Shown: positions 35,445 to 44,164 of the stretch, in pieces
Position numbering within the stretch: the first letter of the stretch is position 1
Layout of the letters: the number at the start of each line of letters is the position of its first letter
Assembly: GCF_000286355.1 (NCBI RefSeq)
Contig: NZ_AJXN01000002.1
Location: forward strand, 1 to 64,000
Direction of reading: 5' to 3'
Length of the DNA stretch: 64,000 nt
DNA from: Kocuria atrinae C3-8
Lineage (GTDB): Bacteria; Actinomycetota; Actinomycetes; Actinomycetales; Micrococcaceae
Notes under the pieces: generated by a model
What the model was told of the DNA's origin: nothing
The model's database searches: none
What the model saw: only the letters and a program-made list of their open reading frames with translations
Translations under genes and position numbers: made by a program

Positions 35445-36701
35445 ATGCCAGAGGTCATTTTTCCACTCGATTCATCCCAACCTTTCACCGCGCAGGAAAA
35501 GATCGGCCACAACCGGTGGCATCCGGACATCCCGCCAGTCGCCACCCTCAAGCGTGGTGAAAGCTACCGAATCGACTGCCGCGAATGGTTCGACGGCGCC
35601 ATCAGGAACGATGATTCCGCGGACGACATCCGTGATGCACCCCTGAAAAAGGTCCATGCACTGTCCGGACCTTTTGCCATCGAAGGTGCCGAACCCGGGG
35701 ATCTGCTGATCGTCGACATCTTGGACGTGGGCCCGATCCCACAAGAGCACGGCGAATTGGCCGGTCAGGGCTGGGGATACACCGGCATCTTCGCCCAGAA
35801 GAACGGCGGCAGCTTTTTGGTGGACCAGTTCCCCGATGCCTATAAGGCCGTCTGGGATTTCCAGGGTGGCGACTGCACATCCCGCCACATCCCCGGGGTG
35901 CGGTTCACCGGCATCACCCACCCTGGTTTGATGGGCACAGCGCCATCGGCGGATCTGCTGAAGAAGTGGAACAAGCGCGAGGGCGATCTGATCGCGACGG
36001 AGCCAAACCGAGTACCTCCGCTCGCCCTGCCGCCGGAACCCGACTCGGCAATCCTGGGTACACTCAGCGGCTCGGACTTCGACCGTGTGGCTTCGGAGGC
36101 GGCCCGCACTGCGCCCCCTCGTGAGAATGGCGGCAATCAGGACATCAAGAACTTCACCAAGGGCTCTCGTGTGTTTTATCCGGTCTTCGTCTCGGGCGGC
36201 CACCTTTCCGTGGGCGACCTGCATTTCTCCCAAGGGGACGGCGAGATCACGTTCTGCGGCGGCATTGAAATGGGCGGTTTCATCGACATCCATGTAGATG
36301 TGATCAAGGGCGGGATGGACACCTACGGCGTCAGTGAGAACGCGATCTTCATGCCGGGCCGCAACGGTCCGGTCTACTCGGAATGGCTTGCCTTCTCGGG
36401 CACCTCGGTCACGCTTGACGGCGAACAGCGCTATCTTGATTCGCAGCTCGCGTACCAACGCGCGGTCCTTCACGCCATCGACTACTTGTCCAAGTTCGGC
36501 TATTCGAAGGAACAGGCCTATCTGCTACTCGGTGCCGCGCCCATCGAGGGTCGTTTCTCGGGTGTGGTCGACATTCCGAACTCGTGCGCCACGGTCTACA
36601 TCCCCACCGAGATCTTCGACTTCGACGTCCGTCCATCGAGCTCCGGACCGTTCCAGGTAGACCCCGGCATGGGTGCACCCAAGTCGCTGAACCCGGGGTA
36701 A
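35445..36701 (+). CDS. fmdA: Formamidase/acetamidase (FmdA family)
   Basis: ATG 35445 (MPEVIFPLDSSQPFTAQEKI) has GGAAGGA upstream. The 418-residue protein shows the FmdA/AmdA features: HNRWHPDIPPVATLKRGESY, IEGAEPGDLLIVDILDVGPI, GWGYTGIFAQKNGGSFLVDQ, FTGITHPGLMGTAPS, GGNQDIKNFTKGSRVFYPVF and HLSVGDLHFSQGDGEITFCG (the GDLH..QGDGE..CGG metal/active-site region). It hydrolyses formamide or short amides to ammonia and the acid, in the cytoplasm; formate produced could feed the NAD formate dehydrogenase at 21631. Ends at a strong terminator. Confidence 0.93.
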   Translation: MPEVIFPLDSSQPFTAQEKIGHNRWHPDIPPVATLKRGESYRIDCREWFDGAIRNDDSADDIRDAPLKKVHALSGPFAIEGAEPGDLLIVDILDVGPIPQEHGELAGQGWGYTGIFAQKNGGSFLVDQFPDAYKAVWDFQGGDCTSRHIPGVRFTGITHPGLMGTAPSADLLKKWNKREGDLIATEPNRVPPLALPPEPDSAILGTLSGSDFDRVASEAARTAPPRENGGNQDIKNFTKGSRVFYPVFVSGGHLSVGDLHFSQGDGEITFCGGIEMGGFIDIHVDVIKGGMDTYGVSENAIFMPGRNGPVYSEWLAFSGTSVTLDGEQRYLDSQLAYQRAVLHAIDYLSKFGYSKEQAYLLLGAAPIEGRFSGVVDIPNSCATVYIPTEIFDFDVRPSSSGPFQVDPGMGAPKSLNPG

Positions 36702-36722
36702 CGGATATCTGAGCACGTAGCT

Positions 36723-36775
36723 GCGGGTGGCGGTGGCGTGATCGATTACGCCGTCGCCGCCCGCGCGCTAATTTT
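36723..36775. terminator. Bidirectional terminator after fmdA
   Basis: A 17-bp stem, 36723-36739 with 36748-36764, includes three G-U pairs in the plus-strand RNA and encloses the 8-base loop GATCGATT. TTTT follows at 36772. The convergent CPBP gene ends at 36768, so it may serve both directions. Confidence 0.65.
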
Positions 36776-37397
36776 GCCCCGCCAAGTACACGAGCACGCC
36801 CCATCCATTGGATATGAGGTGGGCAAGGATCACCATGGTCAGGTTGCGGTAGCGCCACCACAGCACACCCATGAACCACCCGAAGCTTCCTTGGATGGCA
36901 ATGACACGCACAATGTCCAGCCACAAGTCCCCGGTGCCGTGACTGCCCAGATGCATGAGCCCGAACAGCACCGACGTCACGCCGATTCCGGCCCAGGCCC
37001 CCAGGACCGCTTCCATGCGAGTTTGCAGCCATCGGCGGAAGAACAATTCCTCGCCGATACTCGCGGTGATCGCTGTGGCGGTTGCGGCAACGATGAGCAC
37101 ATCCGTGTCGATATCCCCCGGGTTATACGACGGATTCCACGGGGCCACCTCAGACAAGTAGAACCAAACAGCAAGGACCACCAGCGGCGCCCACCATCGC
37201 CACGCACCGCGTCGAGTTTCGATTCTCACGGACCCACGTACCACCCATAGCAGCACGGCGGGAAGAAGAATCAGCAGCACGAACTTGCCCAGAATGTAGT
37301 CCTCCCCCTGCAACGGCACCAGGATCGTGGCGAGGACAAAGACGGCCAGCAGCACTGGAAGCACGGTCGTTGTCACCAGCAGTCGCCGCCGCTTCAC
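36768..37397 (-). CDS. CPBP (CAAX/Abi)-family intramembrane metalloprotease
   Basis: The GTG at 37397 is chosen because it overlaps the stop of the preceding gene as GTGA. The product (209 residues) has six to seven hydrophobic helices and the CPBP motifs: ASIGEELFFRRWLQTRM with EExxxR, VLFGLMHLGSH with the FxxxH motif, and LTMVILAHLISNGW with HxxxN. Such proteases act inside the membrane; many bacterial members are linked to bacteriocin self-immunity or surface-protein processing. Its partner here is a small membrane protein of unknown role, translated just before it. Confidence 0.88.
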   Translation of the reverse strand: MKRRRLLVTTTVLPVLLAVFVLATILVPLQGEDYILGKFVLLILLPAVLLWVVRGSVRIETRRGAWRWWAPLVVLAVWFYLSEVAPWNPSYNPGDIDTDVLIVAATATAITASIGEELFFRRWLQTRMEAVLGAWAGIGVTSVLFGLMHLGSHGTGDLWLDIVRVIAIQGSFGWFMGVLWWRYRNLTMVILAHLISNGWGVLVYLAGQN

Positions 37398-37687
37398 AGC
37401 GCCGCAGGCATGGGGTCTGCACGCCACGGAAGCACGAGCGTCAACGCAATGCCCACTAGTGACGGCCCGATGATCGCCCAGTTCGACAGGGCGGGCGCGT
37501 CAGCGTCCGCGGAGACGGTGTTCCCTTCCGGCATGGCCACCATCATCGTGACGATGCTCCCTACCGTCACCAGCACGCTGGCTACGAACAGTCCGCGGCC
37601 AAGCCAGCTCGAGCTCCATAGCGGAGACGCCCCGGAGGGTTCGACGAAGGACTTCTGACGTGGTTCGCGCTCAAGGTTCGAGGTCAC
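37394..37687 (-). CDS. Small membrane protein coupled to the CPBP protease
   Basis: The 97-residue product starts MTSNLEREPRQKSFVEPSGA and has two hydrophobic helices (LGRGLFVASVLVTVGSIVTMM and WAIIGPSLVGIALTLVLPW) separated by a short acidic loop (EGNTVSADADAP). Its TGA overlaps the GTG of the CPBP gene. No family is recognised; the tight coupling suggests a partner or substrate of the protease. Confidence 0.65.
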   Translation of the reverse strand: MTSNLEREPRQKSFVEPSGASPLWSSSWLGRGLFVASVLVTVGSIVTMMVAMPEGNTVSADADAPALSNWAIIGPSLVGIALTLVLPWRADPMPAAL

Positions 37688-37743
37688 GAATCTGAAATTA
37701 GCACAGTCGTGCTACTTCAGCCACAGATGTCAGCGCACCACAG

Positions 37744-37782
37744 AAAAAGGCGACGCCGCCCGCGAAAGTCGCGAGCGGCGTC
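37744..37782 (-). terminator. Rho-independent terminator of the thiosulfate transporter gene
   Basis: GACGCCGC (37752-37759) pairs with GCGGCGTC (37775-37782) and, after one mismatch, CGCGA (37761-37765) with TCGCG (37769-37773) around an AAG loop. On the minus strand TTTTT follows. The right arm overlaps a copy of the repeated GAGCGGCGTCGTC motif. Confidence 0.85.
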
Positions 37783-37807
37783 GTCGTCAATCTCTATGAG
37801 GGTGAGA

Positions 37808-39258
37808 TCAGCCCTTCTTGACCGTGATCTGCCAGCTGGCGTCGCCGGTTTCGACGAAGTCGGTGACCTCGTGGCCGTCGGTGGCGACCCAGTGCGGGAT
37901 GGCCTCGGTGGCCTGGGTGCAGTCGAAGTCGATGACCAGGTGGTCGCCGGACTGCAGGGTCTTCATGACGTCCTTGGCCTCGATCAGCGGGAACGGGCAG
38001 ACCGCGCCCAGCGAATCAAGGGCGTAGTAACCGTCGCCCAGGTCCTTGAGCTTCTTGGACGGCGCCAACGACGGATCCTTGACCATCAGCGCGGACGGCG
38101 CCGCGGCGAAACCGGAGAACGCGTTGGTGTTCTGCGAGGTCTTGGAGGGGGTCGCGTCGATGGAGTTGCCGGACGGGTTCTCGTTGAGAACGTTGTGGTC
38201 CAGGCTCTCGTCGGTGGAGTAGGTCTCGGTCTCGTGAGCCTCGGCGGCGGGCTGCGCAGCGGAAGGCTTGAGCCAGAGCTTGGTGCCCGCGCCAACACCC
38301 AGGGCGATGAACAGCAGCGCGATCCAGCCCTGGAAGCTGAACAGGCTGGTCTCGACCATGCCGTTGCCCACGGTGCAACCGCCGGCGAGCGCAGCGCCGA
38401 CACCCATCAGGATGCCGCCGAAGACGGCGCGCACGGTGGTCTTGGCGTCAGCCACGCGAATACGGAATTCGCCGGTGGCCTTGGCGGCGATGAAGGAACC
38501 GACCAGCAGACCCAGCACGAGCAGGGTGCCCCAGTTCATGAACTTGGCGTCACCGGTGGTGATGAAGTCCACGGTGTGAGCGGACGGAGTGGTGATGCCC
38601 AGGCCGCCGTTACGACCGGAAGCGGCAGACAGCGGCCAGGCGATGACGCCCAGCAGGCCGATCATCCACGCGGCGTTGTACACGTGCAGCGGGCGCTTCC
38701 AGGCCGGACGGTTGTTGAGGCGGGCCGGCTTGGGGCTGTTGGCTTCCTTGATCATGAAGCGGCGCACCATGATGCCGGTGAAGACTGCCAGGGCGATCGC
38801 GAAGATCCACGGGGAAACGCCCAGCGCGGCGGGGACGGTGGTCAGGCCGGTGTCCCAGCTGGTCATCCAGGAGTTGAAGCCGTCCAGCATGCCGCCCTTC
38901 ATGGCGGATGCGGACAGTGCGTACATGGCGAGGGCCACCCACGAGCCGACCAGGCCTTCGCCCGAGCGGTACCAGGTACCGGAGCGCAACCGCCGGCCAG
39001 GATGATGCCGATGCCGAACAAGAAGCCACCGATGATCACTGCCGCCGGGGCGAACGTGCTGTACTCGGGGGCGATCACGCCGAGGCTCGTAAGTGCCGCG
39101 AGACCAATGGCGTGCACGGAAATCACGATGAGCAGCGCCGCGAACGTGCGCCACGACTTCTGCAGGAAGATGTCCCGCAGCATGCCGGTGACACAGAAAC
39201 GACCGCGCTGCATCACGATGCCCAGCACGGCGCCGACAATCAGACCGGTAAGAATCAT
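37808..39258 (-). CDS. YeeE/YedE thiosulfate transporter fused to a TusA-like domain, frame broken near 38990
   Basis: ATG 39258 opens MILTGLIVGAVLGIVMQRGR and FCVTGMLRDIFLQ; this and GIGIILAGGCA carry the first conserved Cys motifs of the TsuA/YeeE pore. One restored C near 38990 links it to TGTWYRSGEGLVGSWVALAM and the second half, GVGAALAGGCTVGNGMVETS. After a polar linker comes a TusA-like domain: YYALDSLGAVCPFPLIEAKD with the CPxP Cys and HLVIDFDCTQATEAIPHW. Total 483 residues. TsuA takes up thiosulfate and the separate TsuB/TusA protein assists in E. coli; here both are one polypeptide, which should pass the sulfur on directly. Confidence 0.9.
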
Positions 39259-39388
39259 GTGGTGAACCTGATTTTCAGTAGATGAGGAAGTTGGGAACGC
39301 GGAGTCGCGTCCGAAGGATCGCCATCAAGTAAACAGGGGTGTTTCCGCCGGGTCGAGGGGGTTGTAACAAACCGTCACATTCAGGATT

Positions 39389-39405
39389 CCCCCACGGTCT
39401 GGGGG
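39389..39405. promoter_or_regulatory. Inverted repeat CCCCCA-N5-TGGGGG upstream of the thiosulfate gene
   Basis: Arms at 39389-39394 and 39400-39405 lie about 130 bases upstream of the transporter start and 45 bases from the end of the HAD gene. It could be a weak terminator of an mRNA or an operator of a CsoR-like persulfide sensor (CstR), whose sites have C/G-rich arms of this kind. Not decided. Confidence 0.3.
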
Positions 39406-39448
39406 TAGCGGGAGTCACGTGGGATTCTGGTCGCGGTGAGAGGCGGGG

Positions 39449-40359
39449 CTATGTAAGGGTGCGGCCCGTTGGGTTGGTGGGGCGGGCGGCGTCGTCGGTC
39501 TCGTTGGTTTCGGGATGGGGCGCCTCGCTGAGGCCCGGGACGTCGCTCGTGTCGACGTCGAAGTAGCGGGACAGGACGCGGGCGATGCCTTCGTCGTCGT
39601 GGGAGGTGGTCACCAGGTCGGCCGCTGCCTTGGCCTCGGGGATGCCGTTGCCCATGGCGACGCCGAGCCCCGCGGTGCGCAGCATTCCGATGTCGTTGCC
39701 GTTGTCGCCGAACGCCATGACGCGGGACAGCGGGATGCCTTCGGCCTCGCAGTAGTCGGTGATGGCGGAACCCTTGTGGATGCCGGCGGCGGTGGCTTCC
39801 AAGTACAAGGGCGAGGAGTAGGCCAGTTCTACCTGGTCACCGTATGTCCGGTTGAGCTCGTCCAGCAGCGGATCGGTGATGTCCCGCTCGCCCACGAGGA
39901 GCACCTTGGTCGGTTTGACGTCCAGCTCGGTCAGATCGTCGACGTGGCGGATGCTCAGTTTGTTGCTGGTGGCTTCATGCTGCGCGTGGGTGTCGGATGG
40001 GTCCTCGACCAGCAGCTCGTCCTCGTGCGGGATCATGACCAAGACGTCATGCCTCTTGGCCACGGCAATCAGCGCCCGAGCAATGTTCAGCGGCATGGGA
40101 TGGCGGGCGATTTCGCGGTTCGTGGCCTGATCCACCACGATCGAGCCGTTCATTCCCGCGAGCACCAGATCCTGCCCGAGGTTCAGCTTGCTCGCGAGCC
40201 CCTTCAGCCCGGGAATCGGCGGCCCGAGGCCAACATGATGCGCGTCCCGGCCGCGCGCATGGCCTCGAAAGCACGCCGCGTCCCCGGCTGCAGGTCCTTG
40301 GTACTGTCCAGCAGGGTGCCGTCCATGTCGAAGGCGACCAGTTGATACTCGGGGGGCAT
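39449..40359 (-). CDS. Cof-type HAD-superfamily phosphatase, frame broken near 40228
   Basis: ATG 40359 with CAGGAGA upstream. The start MPPEYQLVAFDMDGTLLDST holds HAD motif I (DMDGT); one restored C near 40228 joins IMLASGR to PIPGLKGLASKLNLG. The C2-type cap covers the middle, then KGSAITDYCEAEGI (motif III Lys) and VMAFGDNGNDIGMLRTAGLG (motif IV GDNGND) followed by AMGNGIPEAKAAADLVTTSH. Restored length 303 residues. Cof-type phosphatases remove phosphate from sugar phosphates, FMN or PLP. The last 25 residues are an extra polar tail. Confidence 0.88.
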
Positions 40360-40462
40360 TCTTGGTTCTCCTGTTGCGGTCTACCGCAGTTGCTCACGCG
40401 GGACGGGTTGCGGAGCCAGCCCTTGCTGACTCCGCTCAACCCTAATGGCCCCGACTTTGCGC

Positions 40463-41409
40463 TCAGAACGTCAGGACCAACCGCCCGCGCACGCCGCCCT
40501 CCTGGAAGCGCCGGTGAGCTTCCGTCGCCTGCTCGGCGGGCAACGTGTCGGCCACTTCCAGGGTGACGACGCCGCTCTCCACCAGTTCGCGCAGCGCGTC
40601 CAGTTTGTCGCCGTGATGGTATTCATCGCCCACCCAGACGATGTGGAACGTGAGGTCGCTGTCCTCCGGCCCCTTCCAGAAGCGAACCGTGGCGAAGCCT
40701 CCCCCGGAGCGAACGGCGGGCACTGCGAGCTCGTTCATCACCGCGGCATCGACCAAGCCGTCCACACCGTCCGGGTAGATCTCGCGGACCTTGTCGGGGA
40801 AATCATCGCCCCGCTCCACCACATGATCAGCGCCCAAGGCGACCACGCGCTCACGGTCCTTTGGGGCGGCGTCGGCGATCACCGTGAGGCCCTGGAGCTT
40901 GGCCAGCTGAACGACGTACCCACCCAGGTGCCCGCCGCGCCGGTCACGCCCAAGACCTGGCCGGGGTCGAGGTCCAGTTTCTCCAACGCTTGGAGGGCAG
41001 TAAGCCCGTTCATGGGCAACGTGCTGGCTTCTTCCAGCGATCGGCCTTCGGGGATCCTAGCCAGAGAGTCCGCATCCGCGACCAGGTATTCGACGTATGC
41101 GCCTCCGTGGCCCCGCAACGGGATCGCGATGGCCATGACGTGATCACCCACGGACCACGGGGAAGTATCCAGCTCCGCCGTGGGCTCGCCGACCTCGTCA
41201 ATCACACCCGCCGCATCCATCCCCGGGACGTGCGGAGCGGGCAGCTGGGCGGGAGCGCCGTTACCCTGCCGCGTCTCAGTGTCCGTGGGATTGACCGCTG
41301 CAGCCTTCACGGCGATCCGAACTTCCCCGGGCCCGGCATGAGGCTCCGGAACGTCGTGGATGTCGAGGACCTCGGGCCCTCCGAATTCTGTAAATCCAAT
41401 GATTCGCAT
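40463..41409 (-). CDS. Zinc-free medium-chain NADP-dependent oxidoreductase (quinone reductase-like), frame broken near 40932
   Basis: ATG 41409 (MRIIGFTEFGGPEVLDIHDV) begins a GroES-like domain with VKAAAVNPTDTETRQG and HVPGMDAAGVIDEVG. One restored C near 40932 (GGGCACC for GGGCCACC) gives VLGVTGAAG-HLGGYVVQLA, the NADP-binding loop, and continues VIADAAPKDRERVVALGADH to ...EGGVRGRLVLTF. Total 315 residues. These enzymes reduce quinones or enones with NADPH. It is probably cytoplasmic. The 5' end is divergent from the VOC-protein gene. Confidence 0.85.
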
Positions 41410-41482
41410 ACTTACGTTAACGACTCAGGTCGACAGGAATTCCTGCGGGACATTGTGTGCGCGGGAGGTCTAGGCTTGCCTC

Positions 41483-41920
41483 ATGGGTATCCAACGGATG
41501 GACAACGTGGCCATCGTCGTCAAGGACCTGGATGGCGCCGTGGACTTCTTCACCGAGCTGGGCATGGAGCTGGAGGGGCGCACACCCATCGAGGGGCTCT
41601 TTGCGGATCAGACCGTTGGTATTGACGGGATTCGTAGCGAGATCGCCATGATGCGCACCCCGGACGGGCATGGCCGAGTGGAGCTGACGACGTACCACTC
41701 CCCCGCGCTCATCACGCCGGAGCCGCTCGCGCCGCGCCGAACACCGTGGGCTGCACCGCATCATGTTCGCGGTCGATGACATCGACGACACCATCGCCCG
41801 CCTGCGACCCACGGCGCCGAGCTTCTGGGCGAGGTCGCCAACTACGAGAACGTCTACCGCCTCTGTTACCTCCGCGGGCCCGAGGGCATCATCGTGGCGC
41901 TGGCGGAGCAGGTCGGCTAG
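41483..41920 (+). CDS. VOC (glyoxalase/bleomycin resistance) family protein, three frame breaks
   Basis: The first part, MGIQRMDNVAIVVKDLDGAV then DFFTELGMELEGRTPIEG, is a beta-alpha-beta VOC half with the family's AIVV and FF.ELG features. One added base near 41735, one near 41750 and one near 41808 give NTVG, LHRIMFAVDDIDDTIARLR and HGAELLGEVANYENVYRLCY followed by LRGPEGIIVALAEQVG with stop TAG at 41918-41920, 146 residues. RGPEGIIV..AE is a common end of two-half VOC proteins with a metal-binding Glu. Function unknown. Confidence 0.75.
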
Positions 41921-41942
41921 CTCCCATTGCGGGGCTTGGGCG

Positions 41943-41973
41943 GACGACGCCGCTCAGGTGGGACGACGCCGCT
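41943..41973. repeat. Two copies of the GACGACGCCGCT motif in tandem
   Basis: GACGACGCCGCTC at 41943-41955 and GACGACGCCGCT at 41962-41973 lie 22 bases after the VOC stop. Exact or near copies occur elsewhere in the window, mostly at 3' ends of genes. Confidence 0.6.
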
Positions 41974-42002
41974 AGCTCGCCTTAGGTCTTGGTCACGAAG
42001 GT

Positions 42003-42068
42003 TCCAGTCACCCTGGAGCCACCTTCCGTGCCCCATGATGGCTTGGGAGTGACATAAATCTGACCGGT
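42003..42068. repeat. Left copy of a 66-bp imperfect direct repeat flanking the AbiE genes
   Basis: This stretch starts TCCAGTCACCCTGGAGCCAC and ends AAATCTGACCGGT. It aligns without length change to 43978-44043 with roughly three quarters of bases identical. Its ends can pair (GGAGCC with GGCTT), giving a hairpin like the one in the other copy. Together the copies enclose the AbiEi/AbiEii genes. Confidence 0.55.
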
Positions 42069-42106
42069 CATGATCTTCTGCGACCGACGTCGACTGGTAC
42101 TTCAAT

Positions 42107-42167
42107 AGTTACGTTTTCAAGATTGATTCTACGGATTAGTACTGCATTAGTTACAGTATTATGTTAC
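42107..42167 (+). promoter_or_regulatory. AT-rich promoter/operator region of the AbiE operon
   Basis: Three copies of (A/T)GTTAC occur at 42107-42112, 42149-42154 and 42162-42167, and a TACTG...CAGTA dyad spans 42140-42158. A -10-like TATTAT lies at 42157-42162, 15 bases before the AbiEi start; no ribosome binding site is visible, so the mRNA may be leaderless. AbiEi antitoxins usually repress their own promoter by binding repeats of this kind. Confidence 0.4.
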
Positions 42168-42176
42168 TTTTGCAGT

Positions 42177-43039
42177 ATGAAGGCCATCGAGGTTGTGCGG
42201 CGCGTGCAGGAGGTCTCCGCAGATCAGTGGGGACTCTTCACCACGGCCCAGGCCAAGCAGCAAGGCATCATCGGCACTGAGCTTTCACGTGCTGCACAGG
42301 CTGGTCAGATTGAACCGATCACCCACGGGGTTTACCGACTGGCTGGAGTTCCATCCGACGAGTTTGATGGCATTCGCGCAGCGTGGCTCAGCACCGATCC
42401 GAAACGACCCGCCTATGAACGGCTGAACGATGAAGATCCGGTGGTCGTCTCGGGTTCGAGTGCCGCCTGGCTCCATGGCATAGGAGACCTTCAACCGAGC
42501 CTTACCAGTTCAGTTCGCCAGCTCGTCGACAAACCCGCAGACCAGACGTCCGTTTCAGACGGCGCAATGTGCCACCTGAATTCAGGACCGTGTCGCAGGG
42601 CCTACCGGTCACTACGGTTGAACAGACCATTGCCGATCTAGTTCACGCCAGAACGGATCTGTCGCTGATCTCCAATTGCCTCGTGGATGCCACGCAGCGC
42701 CCTGGATTTGATATCGACACACTTGCGAATGCACTTGACCCCCAGCATCACGATCGAGGCGTTGAAGAACGGGACCAACTACTTCGACATGCTGGTCTAG
42801 ATTCAGAATCAGTCATCCGTAAACTCCAGGATTCACCCATCGGAGTTGAGATTGCGGCCCGTGCGATCCGACCTCTCATGGACGACCTGAAGCGACGAGA
42901 TCTTCTGACAAAGATCGACCACTCATGGGTCAATCAGAATCTTCTGAGAAACGTTGAACTGCCCAAGGGCCTTATGCCCGAGTTCGATGTTCCCCTGCCA
43001 CCGATCGCTCCGCTAGACAGACATGAACGCCAGAAGTAG
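42177..43039 (+). CDS. abiEi: AbiEi-family antitoxin (type IV toxin-antitoxin), frame broken near 42498
   Basis: ATG 42177 opens MKAIEVVRRVQEVSADQWGL with FTTAQAKQQGIIGTELSRAA, the winged HTH of AbiEi antitoxins, and AAWLHGIGDLQP, the conserved AAxLHG(I/L)GDL motif. One G restored near 42498 (CCGAGCC for CCGGAGCC) gives YQFSSPARRQTRRPDVRF and PPEFRTVSQGLPVTTVEQTI, the C-terminal domain. Restored length 287 residues. The protein represses the operon and blocks AbiEii action without direct binding in the known systems. It overlaps abiEii by 17 bases. Confidence 0.85.
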
Positions 43040-43937
43040 TTACTCGACTCCGACCGCCACCAAGCGCGCAATCAACGATGCGGCCCGTCAAGCACGGCGG
43101 GAGAACCCCAAACTGTCAGTAGATGCCTTGATCCGGCAGGAGTACTTCAATCGTTTCTTGTCGAGGGTCTTTTCCGAAGGCCAATCATCGGAATGGTTGT
43201 TGAAGGGTGGCACCGCCATGCTGGCACGTGTGCCCGCAACAAGGACCACACTAGATATTGACCTGCTTGGAAAAATGAAGGATCTGGATGCGGCTCTCGC
43301 TGAGCTGCTGAGGATCGCCAAGATCGACCTCAATGATCACTTTCGGTTTGTATTCACGCGCTCCCAGTCGATTACCGCGGGCGAAGCACAGGAATACACC
43401 GACGGTCTCCGAGTCACTTTTGACATCTACATTGGTCCCCAACGACAGGGCAAGCTGAATGTGGATCTCGTTGTTGGAACCATGCCCATCGGTCCCGCCG
43501 AAGTACAGAGTCCCGCGAGTGGACTGCACATGACAAAGCTGCAGAACTACCCTTACCGGCTGTGCCCAATCTCCCACCAGCTTGCCGACAAAATATGCGC
43601 GACGATGAGCACCTACAGCGGCCTGCCCTCCACCCGAGAAAAGGACCTCGTGGACCTAGTCGTTGCTGCCACCAGCCAGGAGCTCCGCATTGATGCGCAC
43701 CTCCTCGGGCAAGCGATACTTCTTGAATCTTCACGACGCCGTTTGGCAACATTTGATCGCTTCGAAGTCCCTGCCAACTGGGGGCCTCGTTACAACAGCA
43801 TGATTCGCTCGCTGCCCAGTTCAATTAGACGCCCAGATATCCACGAAGCCTTGGAACTCATGCAGCTGTTTGTGGACCCAGTACTGGCAGGGAATGCAAC
43901 CGGATTTTGGTCGCCCACTGACCTGTCCTGGGGGTAG
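43023..43937 (+). CDS. abiEii: AbiEii/AbiGii-family nucleotidyltransferase toxin
   Basis: The 304-residue product has the DUF1814 nucleotidyltransferase signatures: WLLKGGTAMLARVPATRTTLDIDL with the GG and TxDID (D-x-D) motifs that bind Mg-NTP, DGLRVTFDIYIGPQRQGKLN and VDLVVG, KLQNYPYRLCPISHQLADKI and CA, and STREKDLVDLV. These toxins transfer nucleotides to RNA (tRNA acceptor ends in characterised members) and cause growth arrest on phage infection. Frame is intact and the predicted metal-binding residues are present. Confidence 0.92.
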   Translation: MNARSSYSTPTATKRAINDAARQARRENPKLSVDALIRQEYFNRFLSRVFSEGQSSEWLLKGGTAMLARVPATRTTLDIDLLGKMKDLDAALAELLRIAKIDLNDHFRFVFTRSQSITAGEAQEYTDGLRVTFDIYIGPQRQGKLNVDLVVGTMPIGPAEVQSPASGLHMTKLQNYPYRLCPISHQLADKICATMSTYSGLPSTREKDLVDLVVAATSQELRIDAHLLGQAILLESSRRRLATFDRFEVPANWGPRYNSMIRSLPSSIRRPDIHEALELMQLFVDPVLAGNATGFWSPTDLSWG

Positions 43938-43977
43938 CGACTCTTAGCATGGTTCGTGCGGACTCAAACGCGACGAG

Positions 43978-44043
43978 TCCAGTCACTCCGGAGCCACTTC
44001 CGCCGCCCCAAGGCGGCTCGGGAGTGCCTCAAATCTTGCCGGT
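43978..44043. repeat. Right copy of the 66-bp imperfect direct repeat flanking the AbiE genes
   Basis: Begins TCCAGTCACTCCGGAGCCAC and ends AAATCTTGCCGGT, aligned with 42003-42068. CTCCGGAGCC and GGCTCGGGAG form an imperfect stem, and CCGCC and GGCGG pair inside it. It lies 41 bases after the AbiEii stop. Confidence 0.55.
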
Positions 44044-44164
44044 GGCCTGGGGATGTCTCAGATCTCACGGCTGCATTGTGGCCGCAAACAACCCAGTCCC
44101 TAAAGGTGCATTTCAGAGGCCTCATGTGGCATTTTTCGGGACTGGAATGTTCAGCAAGGAAGGC

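Noticed and set aside
40565-40577. The 13-mer copy inside the oxidoreductase gene as evidence of insertion
   Set aside because: It lies within the conserved part of the protein (encoding ESGVVTL) and can be explained by normal coding.
42569-43039. Second, independent gene between AbiEi and AbiEii
   Set aside because: It continues the C-terminal domain of AbiEi after a one-base loss near 42498.
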